A DNA stretch of 19,751 nt, from contig JAKOGH010000897.1 in the NCBI GenBank assembly GCA_024811115.1, forward strand, positions 1 to 19,751, read 5' to 3'. This stretch comes from Terana coerulea. Lineage: Eukaryota > Basidiomycota > Agaricomycetes > Polyporales > Phanerochaetaceae. A program made the translations under genes and the position numbers. Below are positions 9,244 to 19,751 of this stretch, in pieces. The notes beneath the pieces were generated by a model. That model ran no database searches and had not been told where the DNA came from. It worked only from the letters and a program-made list of their open reading frames with translations. Position 1 is the first letter of the stretch; the number at the start of each line of letters is the position of its first letter.

Positions 9244-10965
9244 ATGCTTCGCAATACACCCCAAGATCGTAAGGCATCCTACAAAGCTTCACCAACCGCC
9301 GCGAGAGACGCACCGACTTCACAAGAAGCGAGGCGTAAGAAGGTGTGCCCGCGCACGGTCTGAAAGATATTCGAGAACAGAGTGCTGACCGCGCATTCGG
9401 TACATCTTAGGCACTCGAAGAGCAAAAGCGTGTGCGCACCCCGCAGTCTCACAGGTTCACCGTTGACTCACCACCCGGCTACGATGTCGTAGCGACGCGC
9501 TGAACGCTTTGACTCCTCCCGCCAGCTTGACCTGTTCGCAGACTTAACTCTTGGGCCATCTGATAATGAAGATGACGGGAATGCAGAAGAACGAGAACCC
9601 ATCAGGGAAGGCGTCGCGGCTTTCGCCTCACTCGTACCTTCCTCAAGCACGTCTACAACTCCTGGGCCGTCCACCTCCGCGTCTGCTGCCTACCAGGAGT
9701 CTCAGGATGTAGCGATACCAGATTCGCTTCCTACCTCGTTCACAAACCGCAAGACTAAAGGCAAGAAACGCAAGACGAAGAAAGCACAAGGGCAGTCCTC
9801 TAAGCCGAACAGTAAATGGGCAGACAAATGCATGTATGCGGAACTGCTCGAATTCACGGAAGATACGACCATGACCGATTTCGACGGGCTGGGGAGTGGC
9901 AGAGACGGAATCCCCAGTGATTTGGAGACGGCGTGGGTTGCAGTCACACCTGTGCCTGCCGGCAAGAGATGTCTTGCTATCACACACGCGCCGAGTGGTG
10001 CGACAGGCCAAGGTATGTCTCCAGACCTCCGTGGCACTTCAGCATGGGATCTGTATTGACTGGTTCACAGTACCGAACACTACACTGCGGTCGCGAGTAC
10101 TTGGCAAGTCATTATTACCACCCCTTCCCTTCGTCTCTGCCGCCGCAAACAGTTCTGGACTGTATCCTGGACGAGGACTGGAGAACGAACGGGATACTAC
10201 ACGTTCTCGATGTAGTAAAATGGAAAGGGCAAGATATCGCGGATTGTGAGACACCGTTTCGGTGCGTATCTTGGTTTTACCCTGCATATACTAGTAGAAG
10301 CCTATTATTTACTAATATCTAGGTTTTGGTGGCGTGACACCCGCCTATCCGAGCTGCCTCCCTCTGCCCCACCCAGGATCTCGCATGAGCACCAGGTTCT
10401 CCACAGTCAGGAGCATCCTCGCCCTTTCGCCACGTCCCCAGCGACCGAAGGTAGCTATAGCTTCCCATACCCAATAACCCTTCTCCCAATCCCGTACCAC
10501 ACCAACCTTTCTCTCGCGAATCTGATCAATACAGTCATACCCGTCTCGCGCTCTGCGCGAGCGATACCGTTGTCCATCCCTGTGATTTCTGCGGGACCCC
10601 CGATTCGGCGGATATGGAGGTTGAGCAACCTTTCGGCTCTGGAGGGTCTGCAACAGCAGTGCGGCTCGTTCAGCAGGTAGCGAACATCCACAGCGACGGC
10701 TTGCTTCTGTATGTTAGCCAAGCAACATACGAACCTAGCACGAGTCCTTTGAGCCTATGGGTACCTCTGAAGGCGTATCGGCCTACCAACCATAGCTTGG
10801 TTACCAATCAGAGGGATAGTTCGTGCATACGCGAAGTGGACATGCATCAACAAGATGCGGAAGGTCCATTAGATATATTTGAACAGTAAGTTGGGCATGC
10901 GTTTTCTCGGTATGCGTGCAAAGCTCAAGCTGTACAGATCGATTCGACGACGGCTAACGGACTAA
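9244..10965 (+). CDS. SNUPN: Snurportin-1 (m3G-cap snRNP import adaptor), two frameshifts as read
   Basis: Snurportin binds the trimethylguanosine cap of U snRNAs and carries snRNPs into the nucleus with importin beta. Proposed exons are 9244-9342, 9411-9431, 9493-10012, 10071-10261, 10323-10885 and 10938-10965. The N-terminus has a basic importin-beta-binding region (SQEARRKKALEEQKR, then RRAERFDSSRQLDLF). A Lys-rich linker follows, then the cap-binding domain: AWVAVTPVPAGKR, TVLDCILDEDW, LHVLDVVKWKGQDI, DCETPFRFWWRDTRL, PIPYHTN, DGLLLYVSQATYEP and the SLWVPLKAY Trp corresponding to the cap-stacking Trp276 of human snurportin. Two compensating indels are needed: an extra C in CCCC 10121-10124 and a missing C in CCCCC 10597-10601. 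With both corrected the sum is 1422 nt (473 residues). The last intron has a strong GTAAGT donor, and exon 6 ends in an RRRL-like basic tail. Confidence 0.88.
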
Positions 10966-11175
10966 GAAAAGCGAAGTGCAGACGCTGCTATGGTTCTATA
11001 GGGCACTTCAACCTGTTGAAACGTGTATGAGGGAGAATTAATGTGTAGCTGCGAGTATGACTAGTACTCCATCAATGCTTCAAGGATGCGACTTGTATAC
11101 GAGTCTTGGAACTTGGTGAATGTGTGCCATCGCTCAATTTCGGATTATATCCACTGGTTGAACTTTCTTTCAGCA

Positions 11176-11248
11176 TCCCGTTTAGCTCAGCTGGTAGAGC
11201 GCGTCACTAGTAATGACGAGGTCAGTCGTTCAAGTCGGCTAATGGGAA
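11176..11248 (+). tRNA. tRNA-Thr(AGT)
   Basis: A complete 73-nt cloverleaf. The acceptor is TCCCGTT/AATGGGA (one G-T pair) with discriminator A. The D arm is GCTC..GAGC. The anticodon stem is CGTCA/TGACG around loop CTAGTAA, giving anticodon AGT (Thr). The T stem AGTCG/CGGCT surrounds TTCAAGT. There is no intron. Confidence 0.95.
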
Positions 11249-11267
11249 ATGGCAAGCAGGTGTGCCA

Positions 11268-11273
11268 TTTTTT
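11268..11273 (+). terminator. RNA polymerase III terminator of tRNA-Thr
   Basis: A run of six T residues starts 20 nt after the tRNA 3' end, typical for Pol III termination. Confidence 0.7.
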
Positions 11274-12897
11274 CCTGCTAAATCCCCATTTTGTAGGCGC
11301 TTGTCATCGCTGGGCGACGCTAGCACTGTTTGGCAATGGTTTCTTTTTTGATAGTATGGAATATTGCGTAAACAGGAACACAACCACTTGAAAGTTGACA
11401 CTAATGCGCTATCAGTTATCAATATCAGTGGGGACGCTCGGCGCTCGCCGCAACTTCCCACATACTTATTTGCCCTCTGGCGCTTGCCGGTTGCATTGTG
11501 GTCTGATCAGTGACTTCCGCCACACCAGCTGCAGCCCTCTTGAACTGCACATCATCTTCAAAGACCACTTCCCCGACACATTATCTCGCTCAAGGAATGA
11601 GACGGTCTCGGCAGCGGGCATAATGCTACCAGGCTGGTATTTGTGCAAACAAACTTTCCACTCTTCGTTGGTGCAGATGTAGGCCGAGCAAATGGCAGCT
11701 ACACAGATCTGCCACCTACCACCACGGAGGAACAATGATCTGTTGACCCATATTACACCACGCTCTCTGTTCTTGTATTCGTTATGAAACAGATGATCAT
11801 GGCAAGGCTGGCAAATCTAACGTGAGTGGCTCTTTCTTGCAAATTCCCACTCGGGAACCGGCTGCCACCGTTTTCGGGGCCGTGGGCATGGGTGTGACTG
11901 AGACGTTCTCTCGTAGGCTGGGAGCTGCTTTAAGCATCCTTGTCGAATCACGAAGCCTTCAGAGGCCCAAGAGAATGAATACCCTATTTTTGAACACTTG
12001 CTCACTCCGCCTGTGAAAATAGGCATGGTTTACGTCTCTCATAGCCGGACGTTTGTTCCTAACAGGAACCAGTGCCACGGAACAGGGCGCATATCTCCCA
12101 TGGGGCCGTATGGTACCGGTGAGCCTCGACTCTCTCGCTGTCACCCCGCCTATCATACCTGATCCTTTCGCGAAGCACATTCAATCGTGACTGCAGTGAA
12201 TCCTGGCGGTGAGTGCAAGATGGCCAAATTTCTTAGCCTCCATCTTGTTCACGCCAGCAGAGAAATCGCTGACTACTGCACCAAACTATACAACCATGGA
12301 GCCGTCATCGCGATGCTCCAGTTGTTGCGTTCAATACCCATAAGACAAGCACGGATCCATTCGACTTTCGCGTCAGCACCGCCCCAGTGCATTCCCATTC
12401 TTCTGGGTCTCGCGTCCGTGGTCACTGGGCTCTCACACAGTTTTGCTCCTGAACGTGGTCATAGCCGACTCTCCCAACTCTTTTCTCCCCATGTTTGGGA
12501 AGTAATACCTCACCGAGCGGCGCCAAACCGAGGAGGGTCAAATTGTTTTGTCCCTCTGGACGCGAAACGTCCCAGCGGACTGGTATTCGCCACGCAGCCA
12601 CAACGTCGTCGGCTCCAGTCTACTCACACTCCTGTGAGCCATCCAAACCCGCGGTACGCGATTGGAGCATCGCGCTACGGTCGCCTGAGAGCACACCCAG
12701 CACAGTCAACCCTGCTGAAAGCGGGGCTGATTGCTGGTTGTGACGGTGTAGTGAAGGGCCTGTGCAGGCGGGCCCGGAGGGCGGCCACCCACAGTCCTGT
12801 GAGTTCGCGGAAAACAACAGTCTGCACCACGCTGCTCACCACTCATCCATAGCTGGACGTGCGGCGGACGATGAAGTCATGGCTGTACGCGGAGAGG
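11274..12897. other. Intergenic region and upstream DNA of the manganese peroxidase
   Basis: About 1.6 kb without a recognisable gene. The longest frame (12187-12852, 221 codons) is rich in Arg, Pro, Ser and His, matches nothing I know and ends 46 nt before the peroxidase TATA box, so I regard it as chance. Two sites fit the metal-response-element consensus TGCRCNC on the minus strand: GGGCGCA near 12086 and GAGTGCA at 12211-12217, some 0.8-0.95 kb before the ATG. Single 7-mers like these are weak evidence. Confidence 0.4.
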
Positions 12898-12905
12898 TAT
12901 AAAAG
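12898..12905 (+). promoter_or_regulatory. TATA box of the manganese peroxidase gene
   Basis: TATAAAAG is a textbook TATA box 137 nt before the ATG at 13035. The C/T-rich stretch between them (CTTCAGGACAAC, CACTCCCC) fits a fungal 5' UTR. Confidence 0.7.
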
Positions 12906-13034
12906 CTAGGACGCGTACTGCCTACAATCTTCAGGACAACCGGGTTCTACACTCAGGCATCACTCCTCAGGACAACGAGTTTCTCGCTCGCCTATCCTCA
13001 CTCCCCTTTCTCCACCTTCGCTCTCGACTTAGCA

Positions 13035-14416
<1,382 letters not shown>

Positions 14417-15028
14417 AGGTTTGGAGAAATGGTTTTCTGTTGCCACGTGCAGTGCACTTTATATCGATATTTATCTCTATATCTCCCATGGGTTTTCCGG
14501 TCCTTCAGTTGTATTTCGCTAGTTCCAGAAATCATATACATTTGTCATCATCTTCGCAGTGTAGTTCACATGAGCTCGACAGCCTTCGCGTTCCTAGCCA
14601 GTTGGACTGTCATTCTGGTGTCTTCAAATCAACCGTTCGCTGATTCACTGCGCATTATGTGACAGGACTAAGGGGACGGGTAAAACACTTACTCCCTCAG
14701 CCTTTGATAGTTATCAACCGTCATGAGGTCCTCCGATCGGTTACAATAGGCACCACTGCAGTTCACGTCGCTAGCGCGACTCAGGGCCCGTGATGTCCAT
14801 ACTGGAGGACGTTAAGATATAATCTGAGCCGGATTACAGGGGTAAAACTTACAGCGACCCTTCGTATTAGGAGCGGCTACGGGTAGGCCTGAAACTGACG
14901 TGGTAACAAGAAAGAGAATTATCGAAAGAGATACTCCGCGATAAGTGATGGGGATGTTCATGACGTCGGTTCACGACACGGACGGAGGGTGTGGATGGTC
15001 TGTGTGAGTGCCAGACCGCCCAACCTTC
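14417..15028. other. Intergenic region between manganese peroxidase and the foldback element
   Basis: This holds the peroxidase 3' UTR and flank; no gene is seen. The phrase GGGTAAAAC..TTAC occurs twice (about 14678 and 14841). A stretch at 14656-14683 (TATGTGAC...GGACGGGTAA) recurs imperfectly at about 16324-16350 on the other side of the transposon. The 9-bp CCAACCTTC at 15020-15028 is the left target-site duplication. Confidence 0.5.
15020..15028. repeat. Left 9-bp target-site duplication (CCAACCTTC)
   Basis: It abuts the left terminal inverted repeat exactly and is repeated in the same orientation at 15917-15925, directly after the right terminal inverted repeat. Confidence 0.85.
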
Positions 15029-15290
15029 CAGACTCCTTCCCGTCTTAGCTCGGACGAAAGGGAGGGGAGGCAGGAGGAGAAGGCGCTAACAGTAGAGATC
15101 TGGTGATGCCGATCCTTTAACGAGCCTCCCTAACGTCCTCGCACGACTGGCAGAAAACATTGGGTAAACAATGACATAAGCACGGCATCGCTCCGGCATC
15201 CTATTTTTCCACGAGACAATTGCTGGAATTCGTTGCCTGATGCGATCAATCACACGCTTCATGCATCCCGTTCTTGGCTGACTGCATGAA
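15029..15290 (+). repeat. Left terminal inverted repeat of the foldback element
   Basis: Base-by-base reading against the reverse complement of 15654-15916 shows identity from 15029 to 15282 except for one missing A in the purine run near 15065. Two mismatches follow in the last eight bases at the inner edge. Confidence 0.92.
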
Positions 15291-15653
15291 TTTCCGTCCG
15301 CCGCTGTAGTGCCCGACTCATTGCGTCCGCATTTCTTCAGCACTTGAACTGTGACACAAGTCTCAAATATCAGCTACAATTAACCTTTATAAATGGAATG
15401 AATTTTTCTTCGTTTTCTGGCCATCGCCCGTTGGAATTCCTCAGTTCGCTCGCTTTCTGACGAAGCGTCCTGAAATGCCACTTTGCAGTGTGTATTCTGA
15501 CCACCGCTTGCAGCCCGCCGAAGGGCCTTTTGGTCACAGGCTGGTTTCATAAAATATGAGCAGACGTTCTAAGTTTTCCAGCTCGGCATGGGGTCTGTAT
15601 TGACGAAGAGCCTCGCGACGCGAGTACTTGCAGTAGCCACTTGCTTAGGAGCC

Positions 15654-15916
15654 TTCGTGCGGTCAGCCAAGAACGGGATGCATGAAGCGTGTGATTGATC
15701 GCATCAGGCAACGAATTCCAGCAATTGTCTCGTGGAAAAATAGGATGCCGGAGCGATGCCGTGCTTATGTCATTGTTTACCCAATGTTTTCTGCCAGTCG
15801 TGCGAGGACGTTAGGGAGGCTCGTTAAAGGATCGGCATCACCAGATCTCTACTGTTAGCGCCTTCTCCTCCTGCCTCCCTCTCCCTTTCGTCCGAGCTAA
15901 GACGGGAAGGAGTCTG
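15654..15916 (-). repeat. Right terminal inverted repeat of the foldback element
   Basis: The reverse complement of the left arm. The palindrome could fold into a roughly 260-bp hairpin around a 363-nt loop. Confidence 0.92.
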
Positions 15917-15925
15917 CCAACCTTC
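15917..15925. repeat. Right 9-bp target-site duplication (CCAACCTTC)
   Basis: An exact direct copy of 15020-15028, immediately outside the right arm. Confidence 0.85.
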
Positions 15926-16913
15926 GCCTTATATGATAAACTTCACCAAAGAGAAACGGCCGCGCAACATTGCAAATAAAATGACTGCGGCCAAATGAAG
16001 TGAACGCTAGAACTGGCCGTACACTATGCCGACACTGCCCCCATTGAACCTAGCTAACTTGACATGATAGTCCCTTGCTACGTCTTTATAATAAGCAACA
16101 GTCCTAGCGCAACACGCACCTGGTGGTCGGCCGTCGTGAGCGTCATTGACACAGCAAAACCGGCGAATGTTTGTTGACTCCGATCATACTTTTCAAGAAT
16201 CGAAAAGGGCTCAAAGGAGTTAGTCTGGGCTCATCACAGTACAGGTTAAGCATCACGCCGAGACCTCACATGTACAGCCGCTGCACGGGCCGCCAGTCAC
16301 ACCATTAACGGGCTAGTAGGGTATGTGACTAAGATCATAGGGACGGGTAAGCCGCCTGGAAGCCGCGCCTATCAGGCACCTCTATCCCTTTCCTGACATA
16401 TCTGCACAGTGCATAACCAGGACCGCGAATTTCACATACTCGATCTTCCGCTAGCTTTTTACCGTCCTGTACGGGGTCACCACTGGCATGGGGTTTAGGC
16501 TCGCCTAGTAGTATAGGCATCGCCAACCTTTGCAACGTGATAGACGACATTTAGTAAAGCGTACGTGTTCTTCACTCGTGAGATAGGTGAGCAGGTAGGT
16601 GCGTGCCAAGTTGCGCCAGCGTGAGTCGTGACAGCAAGACAGAATATGAAGCACCGAACGCGCCGCAATCAGCGACATCTTGATTTGGGTGACGGTACGC
16701 CACAAAGGCTATGCTAGACGCTCAACGGTGCGCGTGGACGACCATTATGATTCAAATAGCGTTCCGGCTTCTTTCGCGAACTTGGCGAAGGGTGAGCAGG
16801 AACGGCGCCGCAGCTCTGCGAACTCCACACTGGACAAATATCGACCGGGTGTAACAGTCAAGCCTTCCTGGACTGCCACTACTACCCTACTGTGCTGCCG
16901 ATGAGTCACGGTT
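15926..16913. other. Intergenic region between the foldback element and the monooxygenase
   Basis: No gene, tRNA or strong repeat is recognised; open frames are all under 75 codons. The right end should hold the 3' UTR of the minus-strand monooxygenase. An imperfect echo of 14656-14683 occurs at about 16324-16350. Confidence 0.45.
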
Positions 16914-18489
16914 TTAGACAAATATCCCTTGATTTTTCAGCATCCTCACGCCATCCTCCACTTCTTTCCCCATCTCATACGTATATGCTTCATCCAACCA
17001 CATCTCAATGTCCTCTAAATCCTTGACCAAACCCTCTTTTGCAAACCCGTGAGCGCCATATCCATCGTAGACTTTCCCAGCTGCAACAGATCGATCAAGG
17101 ATGAGTTGCGAACGAGGCCGGCGCACATCGGAGTAGACCTGTAGAACTGCTTCAACGTTGGAAGTGTTCGTCTGGGAGTGAGAGAGTAGTTGTGCGAGGA
17201 CATAGGCGTCTTCGATGCCTTGTGCACCGCCTGAAGCTAGGTGTGGAAGCATACCGTGCGCCTGTACGGTGACCCTGTAAGTATCATGCCACCAATGAAA
17301 CACTGCCTGACTTACTGCGTCGCCCAAAATCGCGACATTTCCCCTCGCGTACGACGGAAGATGAGGGTATACGATGCTCATGTACCATTTGCTCGGCTTC
17401 TCGATACACTTCAGGAGGCCTCGCAGGTCTTCGCTGAATTCCGTCGCAGGATATGCTTCGAGCAACTCCTCACTGGTGACAAACTCAGTCGTCGGATGTG
17501 TTGGTGGGAGAGGTACCATCGGTGCAGAATGCGAGGAGACATAGGCCACAATATTAATCTATCCAGAGCACCAATCGTCAGAGAGCTCGTCCAGTGCGAG
17601 AACAAAGTTGAACACACCAATTGGCCCTTGTTGATCGGATAGACAATGACATGTTTATCCTTCCCAATGATGTTCACAGGCGACTCCCACCGACTGGTGT
17701 CAATACCCAGCGCTTGCGCCTTCTCGCGCACAACAAGACCACGGTAGCAGGCCGTGTTGCTGTACACCACTCCCTCCACCGCGGCCTGCGTCTCCTCCGG
17801 GTTCGCCGCGGTCACCGCAGCCCGAGACCCGGTAATAACACCACGGACAGCGGATTTGACTCCATTGGCAATGAGCACTACGTCGGCTTCACGCTCGGTC
17901 CCGTCCGCGAAGTGGATGGTAGATCGGTGGGGGACGGAGGAAGAGGGAGATATAGAGGCACAACGTTTGTTGAAGCGTGTGTACTCCGCATCAACATGTT
18001 TGACGAGGCATTCCAAGAACGATGCTCGGTGCATTGCAGCAGCGGACTTCTTCGGATCTGCCTTGAGCTACACATCATATCATATTTTCAGCAAATCTTG
18101 TAGCTTAGGAGCTGGGAAGCTTACGGTATAGATTTCCTCATGGTCTTCGCTCCCGAGGACGCATTTGATTCCCTGGACGTTCAATTTGCTCGGGTCTGGC
18201 ATGAATTTGACGATGTCTTCGTACACTCCAAGCTCTTTCATGATCTGAAGTGCATTGGTACCCACGCCGATGCCCGCCCACTTCACCAAACTTGGCCTAC
18301 CCAATTTCACCCACCGTCAGTTGTCTCAGTGCCAATATGACAATGCGACCACGTACGTACAGCTGCTTCATAGACATGCGCCTTGATACCCTTCCTCTTT
18401 AACGCGACCGCCAGGGTGAGTCCGGCAATTCCTCCGCCAATAATGGCGATATCGAGGTCCTGGCTTCCTCGTGATTCCGTTGAAGACAT
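16914..18489 (-). CDS. FAD-dependent aromatic-ring monooxygenase (salicylate-hydroxylase-like), one indel as read
   Basis: A group A flavoprotein monooxygenase (PHBH fold) that hydroxylates small aromatic or related substrates using NAD(P)H and O2; the substrate is unknown. Exons in coding order are 18489-18361, 18296-18125, 18067-17618, 17558-17316 and 17261-16914, about 446 residues. The FAD dinucleotide motif is IAIIGGGIAGLTLAVALKR near the start. The DG motif reads LIANGVKSAVRG (Asn where Asp is usual), and the GD motif is VAILGDA joined to HGMLPHLASGGAQGIEDAY. Exon 2 opens AKFGEV, as in the family, but then needs a 1-nt removal or 2-nt addition at 18273-18279 to enter GIGVGTNAL. The fourth intron (17262-17315) is 54 nt, without a stop, so a naive reading keeps it. 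The start is the only in-frame ATG before the FAD motif. Confidence 0.88.
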
Positions 18490-18592
18490 TGAGCTGAGTG
18501 TCCAGGAGTCGAGCACCGGTTGAAGTACGCGTTCTTTGAGAATGAGATGGAATGGTGGAAGGCAATGTGCTGAAACCGCCTGGGCATGGTGG

Positions 18593-18598
18593 CTTATA
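18593..18598 (-). promoter_or_regulatory. Possible TATA element of the monooxygenase gene
   Basis: TATAAG on the minus strand lies about 105 nt before the ATG. It is AT-rich in a GC-rich context, but a single hexamer gives modest support. Confidence 0.3.
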
Positions 18599-19275
18599 TT
18601 CAATTTTGTTTCAGTCCGGTGTTGAGCACGTCCGAAACCTTTGAAACCGCATTCGCGTCCGTGCTACGCGCCTACTCCGATGTTGCTGACGCGACACCGG
18701 ATACGCGTGGCCTTCCCGAAAGTCCGTCAGCGCAGCCGTAGCACACATGCACACAAAGCCACCAGCACTGTCGAATGTAAGAATGGCACGCGCCAGGAGC
18801 AAAGATGCTGCGTGCGTACGCTTCGGACCACGGTCGCCGACAGTCTCCGTCACGGTAGCTTGCAACCCGATATCGGAGAGTGAGTCGCTGCATCTTTCAG
18901 CACGCAAGCCTGCGCATTGCTCATGTAGGTGTGTAGGTGAGACGTTCATATGCTGGTGCGCGTAGGTCAGAAAGGGTTGGCATCCGTGTATACACAAGAT
19001 AGCCAAAGACAGCGGCGCAAGACTGCAGTGCCAGTGTCACTGCTTAAGGCGCTCATATCGCCATGAGAATATTCAAGACAAGTGGGAGGTGCAGAGATGT
19101 TGGGAATAAGCATAGCAGAAGTGTTGCGAGAATAGACGGTGATTCTGCGCTGTGGAAGTGCGCAGCTTGCATAGGCTCGCGCGTGAACCAGCCTCCAGAG
19201 GTATCGTTGGCTCATGAATTAGGGGTAGTAAAATCGCAAATATGATTGTAAATGGTCTAAATTAAGTTACTATTA
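18599..19275. other. Intergenic region upstream of the monooxygenase
   Basis: A 131-codon minus-strand frame (18611-19006) is the longest open stretch. It is Cys/His/Arg-rich, resembles nothing I know and overlaps competing frames on the other strand, so I treat it as chance. Nothing else was recognised. Confidence 0.4.
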
Positions 19276-19358
19276 TCCCTGGTAGTATATCGGTTAGTAC
19301 ACGCGCCTGTCATCTTTGCGGTGCGCGCGAAAGCGGGGTTCGACTCCCCGCCAGGGAG
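19276..19358 (+). tRNA. tRNA-Asp(GTC), intron-containing, intact
   Basis: Acceptor TCCCTGG/CCAGGGA with discriminator G. Anticodon loop CTGTCA..C contains GTC, with an 11-nt intron after position 37. The anticodon stem is CGCGC/GCGCG and the variable loop is AAAG. The T arm CGGGG-TTCGACT-CCCCG is fully paired. The exonic sequence matches the copy at 8988-9070 apart from the extra T-stem G, but the introns differ in length and sequence. Confidence 0.94.
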
Positions 19359-19751
19359 TACAAGTGCATCAAAAAATTGTTTTGATTCCACTTTTGTCTT
19401 TCGCAGGCCGTGGAACTTGAGGACTTCAACGTTCAAAGTTCAAACTTCAAGGCTTCAAGCAACTGGATCTCGTCGCGGGCCTTGGAGATGCAGGATATAC
19501 TTTGTTTGGCAAGCATCACCATTTATCAATCATGATCGCACTTGCAGACTTGCAGTTGCTGTACTGGTCTTCAACACTACATAATGGACTTGCCATGGAT
19601 GTCAAGCTGGCCCATCCCAGGAACATGATCCTCATACCTCTTGTATGAGCCAAGTTCAGCCAGAACAAGCTCCTGCAGTAATCAATCTATGCTAAGTATG
19701 AATGATTATCACCTTGGCCTACGAACTAACGTGACAGGATTGCACGATCTT
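19359..19751. other. 3' flank of tRNA-Asp to window end
   Basis: A TTTT run at 19380-19383, 22 nt after the tRNA, is the likely Pol III terminator. A TTCAA-rich stretch (about 19427-19460, several TTCAA units) follows. No gene is recognised before the window ends. Confidence 0.45.

Larger units (their letters stand above)
15029..15916. mobile_element. Non-autonomous foldback DNA transposon, probably Mutator-like (MULE)
   Basis: The 888-bp element starts CAGACTCCTTCCCGTC and ends with the exact reverse complement. Its two arms of about 262 bp are almost identical, and a perfect 9-bp direct duplication flanks it. A 9-bp target duplication with terminal inverted repeats this long is the established signature of Mutator-like elements; hAT elements (8 bp) fit less well. 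No transposase or other coding frame is present in the 363-bp interior, so any movement would need transposase from elsewhere. The near identity of the arms suggests recent insertion or conversion between arms. The interior carries a stretch resembling the snurportin gene (see findings). Confidence 0.85.

Noticed and set aside
10582..10619. Possible 38-nt intron restoring the snurportin frame
   Set aside because: Shorter than any intron in this window and lacking a branch site; a missing C in the adjacent run explains the shift better.
12187..12852. 221-codon plus-strand open frame upstream of the manganese peroxidase
   Set aside because: No family resemblance, basic low-information composition, no exon signals, and it runs up to the peroxidase TATA box. 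Probably a chance frame in GC-rich promoter DNA.
15086..15343. 85-codon minus-strand frame in the left arm of the foldback element
   Set aside because: It lies mostly within the inverted repeat, has no transposase-like motif, and is a by-product of the palindrome.
18399..18587. Upstream ORF (62 codons, good start context) overlapping the monooxygenase start
   Set aside because: If the TATAG-like site at 18593-18598 is real, transcription would start downstream of this ATG, so the ORF would not be in the mRNA. Not reported as a regulatory uORF.
18611..19006. 131-codon minus-strand open frame
   Set aside because: No recognised domain and several competing overlapping frames on the opposite strand.

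Overview
The window looks like nuclear DNA of a wood-decay basidiomycete, probably Polyporales. The reasons are genes split by many short introns (about 50-80 nt, GT..AG, with CTRAY-like branch sites), a class II fungal manganese peroxidase of the typical long Phanerochaete type, and intron-containing nuclear tRNA genes. No prokaryotic operon, CRISPR or phage structure is visible.

Layout. (1) 0.8-8.7 kb: five head-to-tail, same-strand paralogues of a DFR/aldehyde-reductase-like extended short-chain dehydrogenase (SDR). They share one four-exon architecture and one core promoter motif, and there is a fossil last exon of a sixth copy between copies 2 and 3. Copy 5 is fully open. Copy 2 is the most damaged, with two 1-nt deletions and an in-frame TAG. 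Copies 1, 3 and 4 each carry a single 1-nt deletion. (2) 9.0-11.3 kb: tRNA-Asp (minus strand, intron-bearing), a snurportin-1 gene (nuclear import of m3G-capped snRNPs) and tRNA-Thr(AGT). (3) 12.9-14.4 kb: a manganese peroxidase gene with its TATA box. (4) 15.0-15.9 kb: an 888-bp foldback transposon with about 262-bp, nearly identical terminal inverted repeats, flanked by a perfect 9-bp target duplication (Mutator-like signature). (5) 16.9-18.5 kb: a minus-strand FAD-dependent aromatic-ring monooxygenase. (6) 19.3 kb: a second tRNA-Asp, inverted relative to the first.

The genes do not form an obvious pathway cluster. The SDR array, the peroxidase and the flavin monooxygenase all suit oxidative or aromatic metabolism in a wood-decay fungus, but that link is inference. 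Snurportin and the tRNAs are housekeeping genes.

A cross-cutting observation is that seven of the eight protein genes, and one tRNA, need one or two 1-nt corrections, nearly always in or beside a homopolymer, to restore an otherwise excellent family match. This points to sequencing or consensus error at least as strongly as to gene decay, so 'broken' calls should be read with that in mind. I did not find a clearly novel biological system. The best candidates for follow-up are the foldback element (with a possible captured snurportin fragment), the SDR array and its unusually conserved third intron, and the indel pattern.
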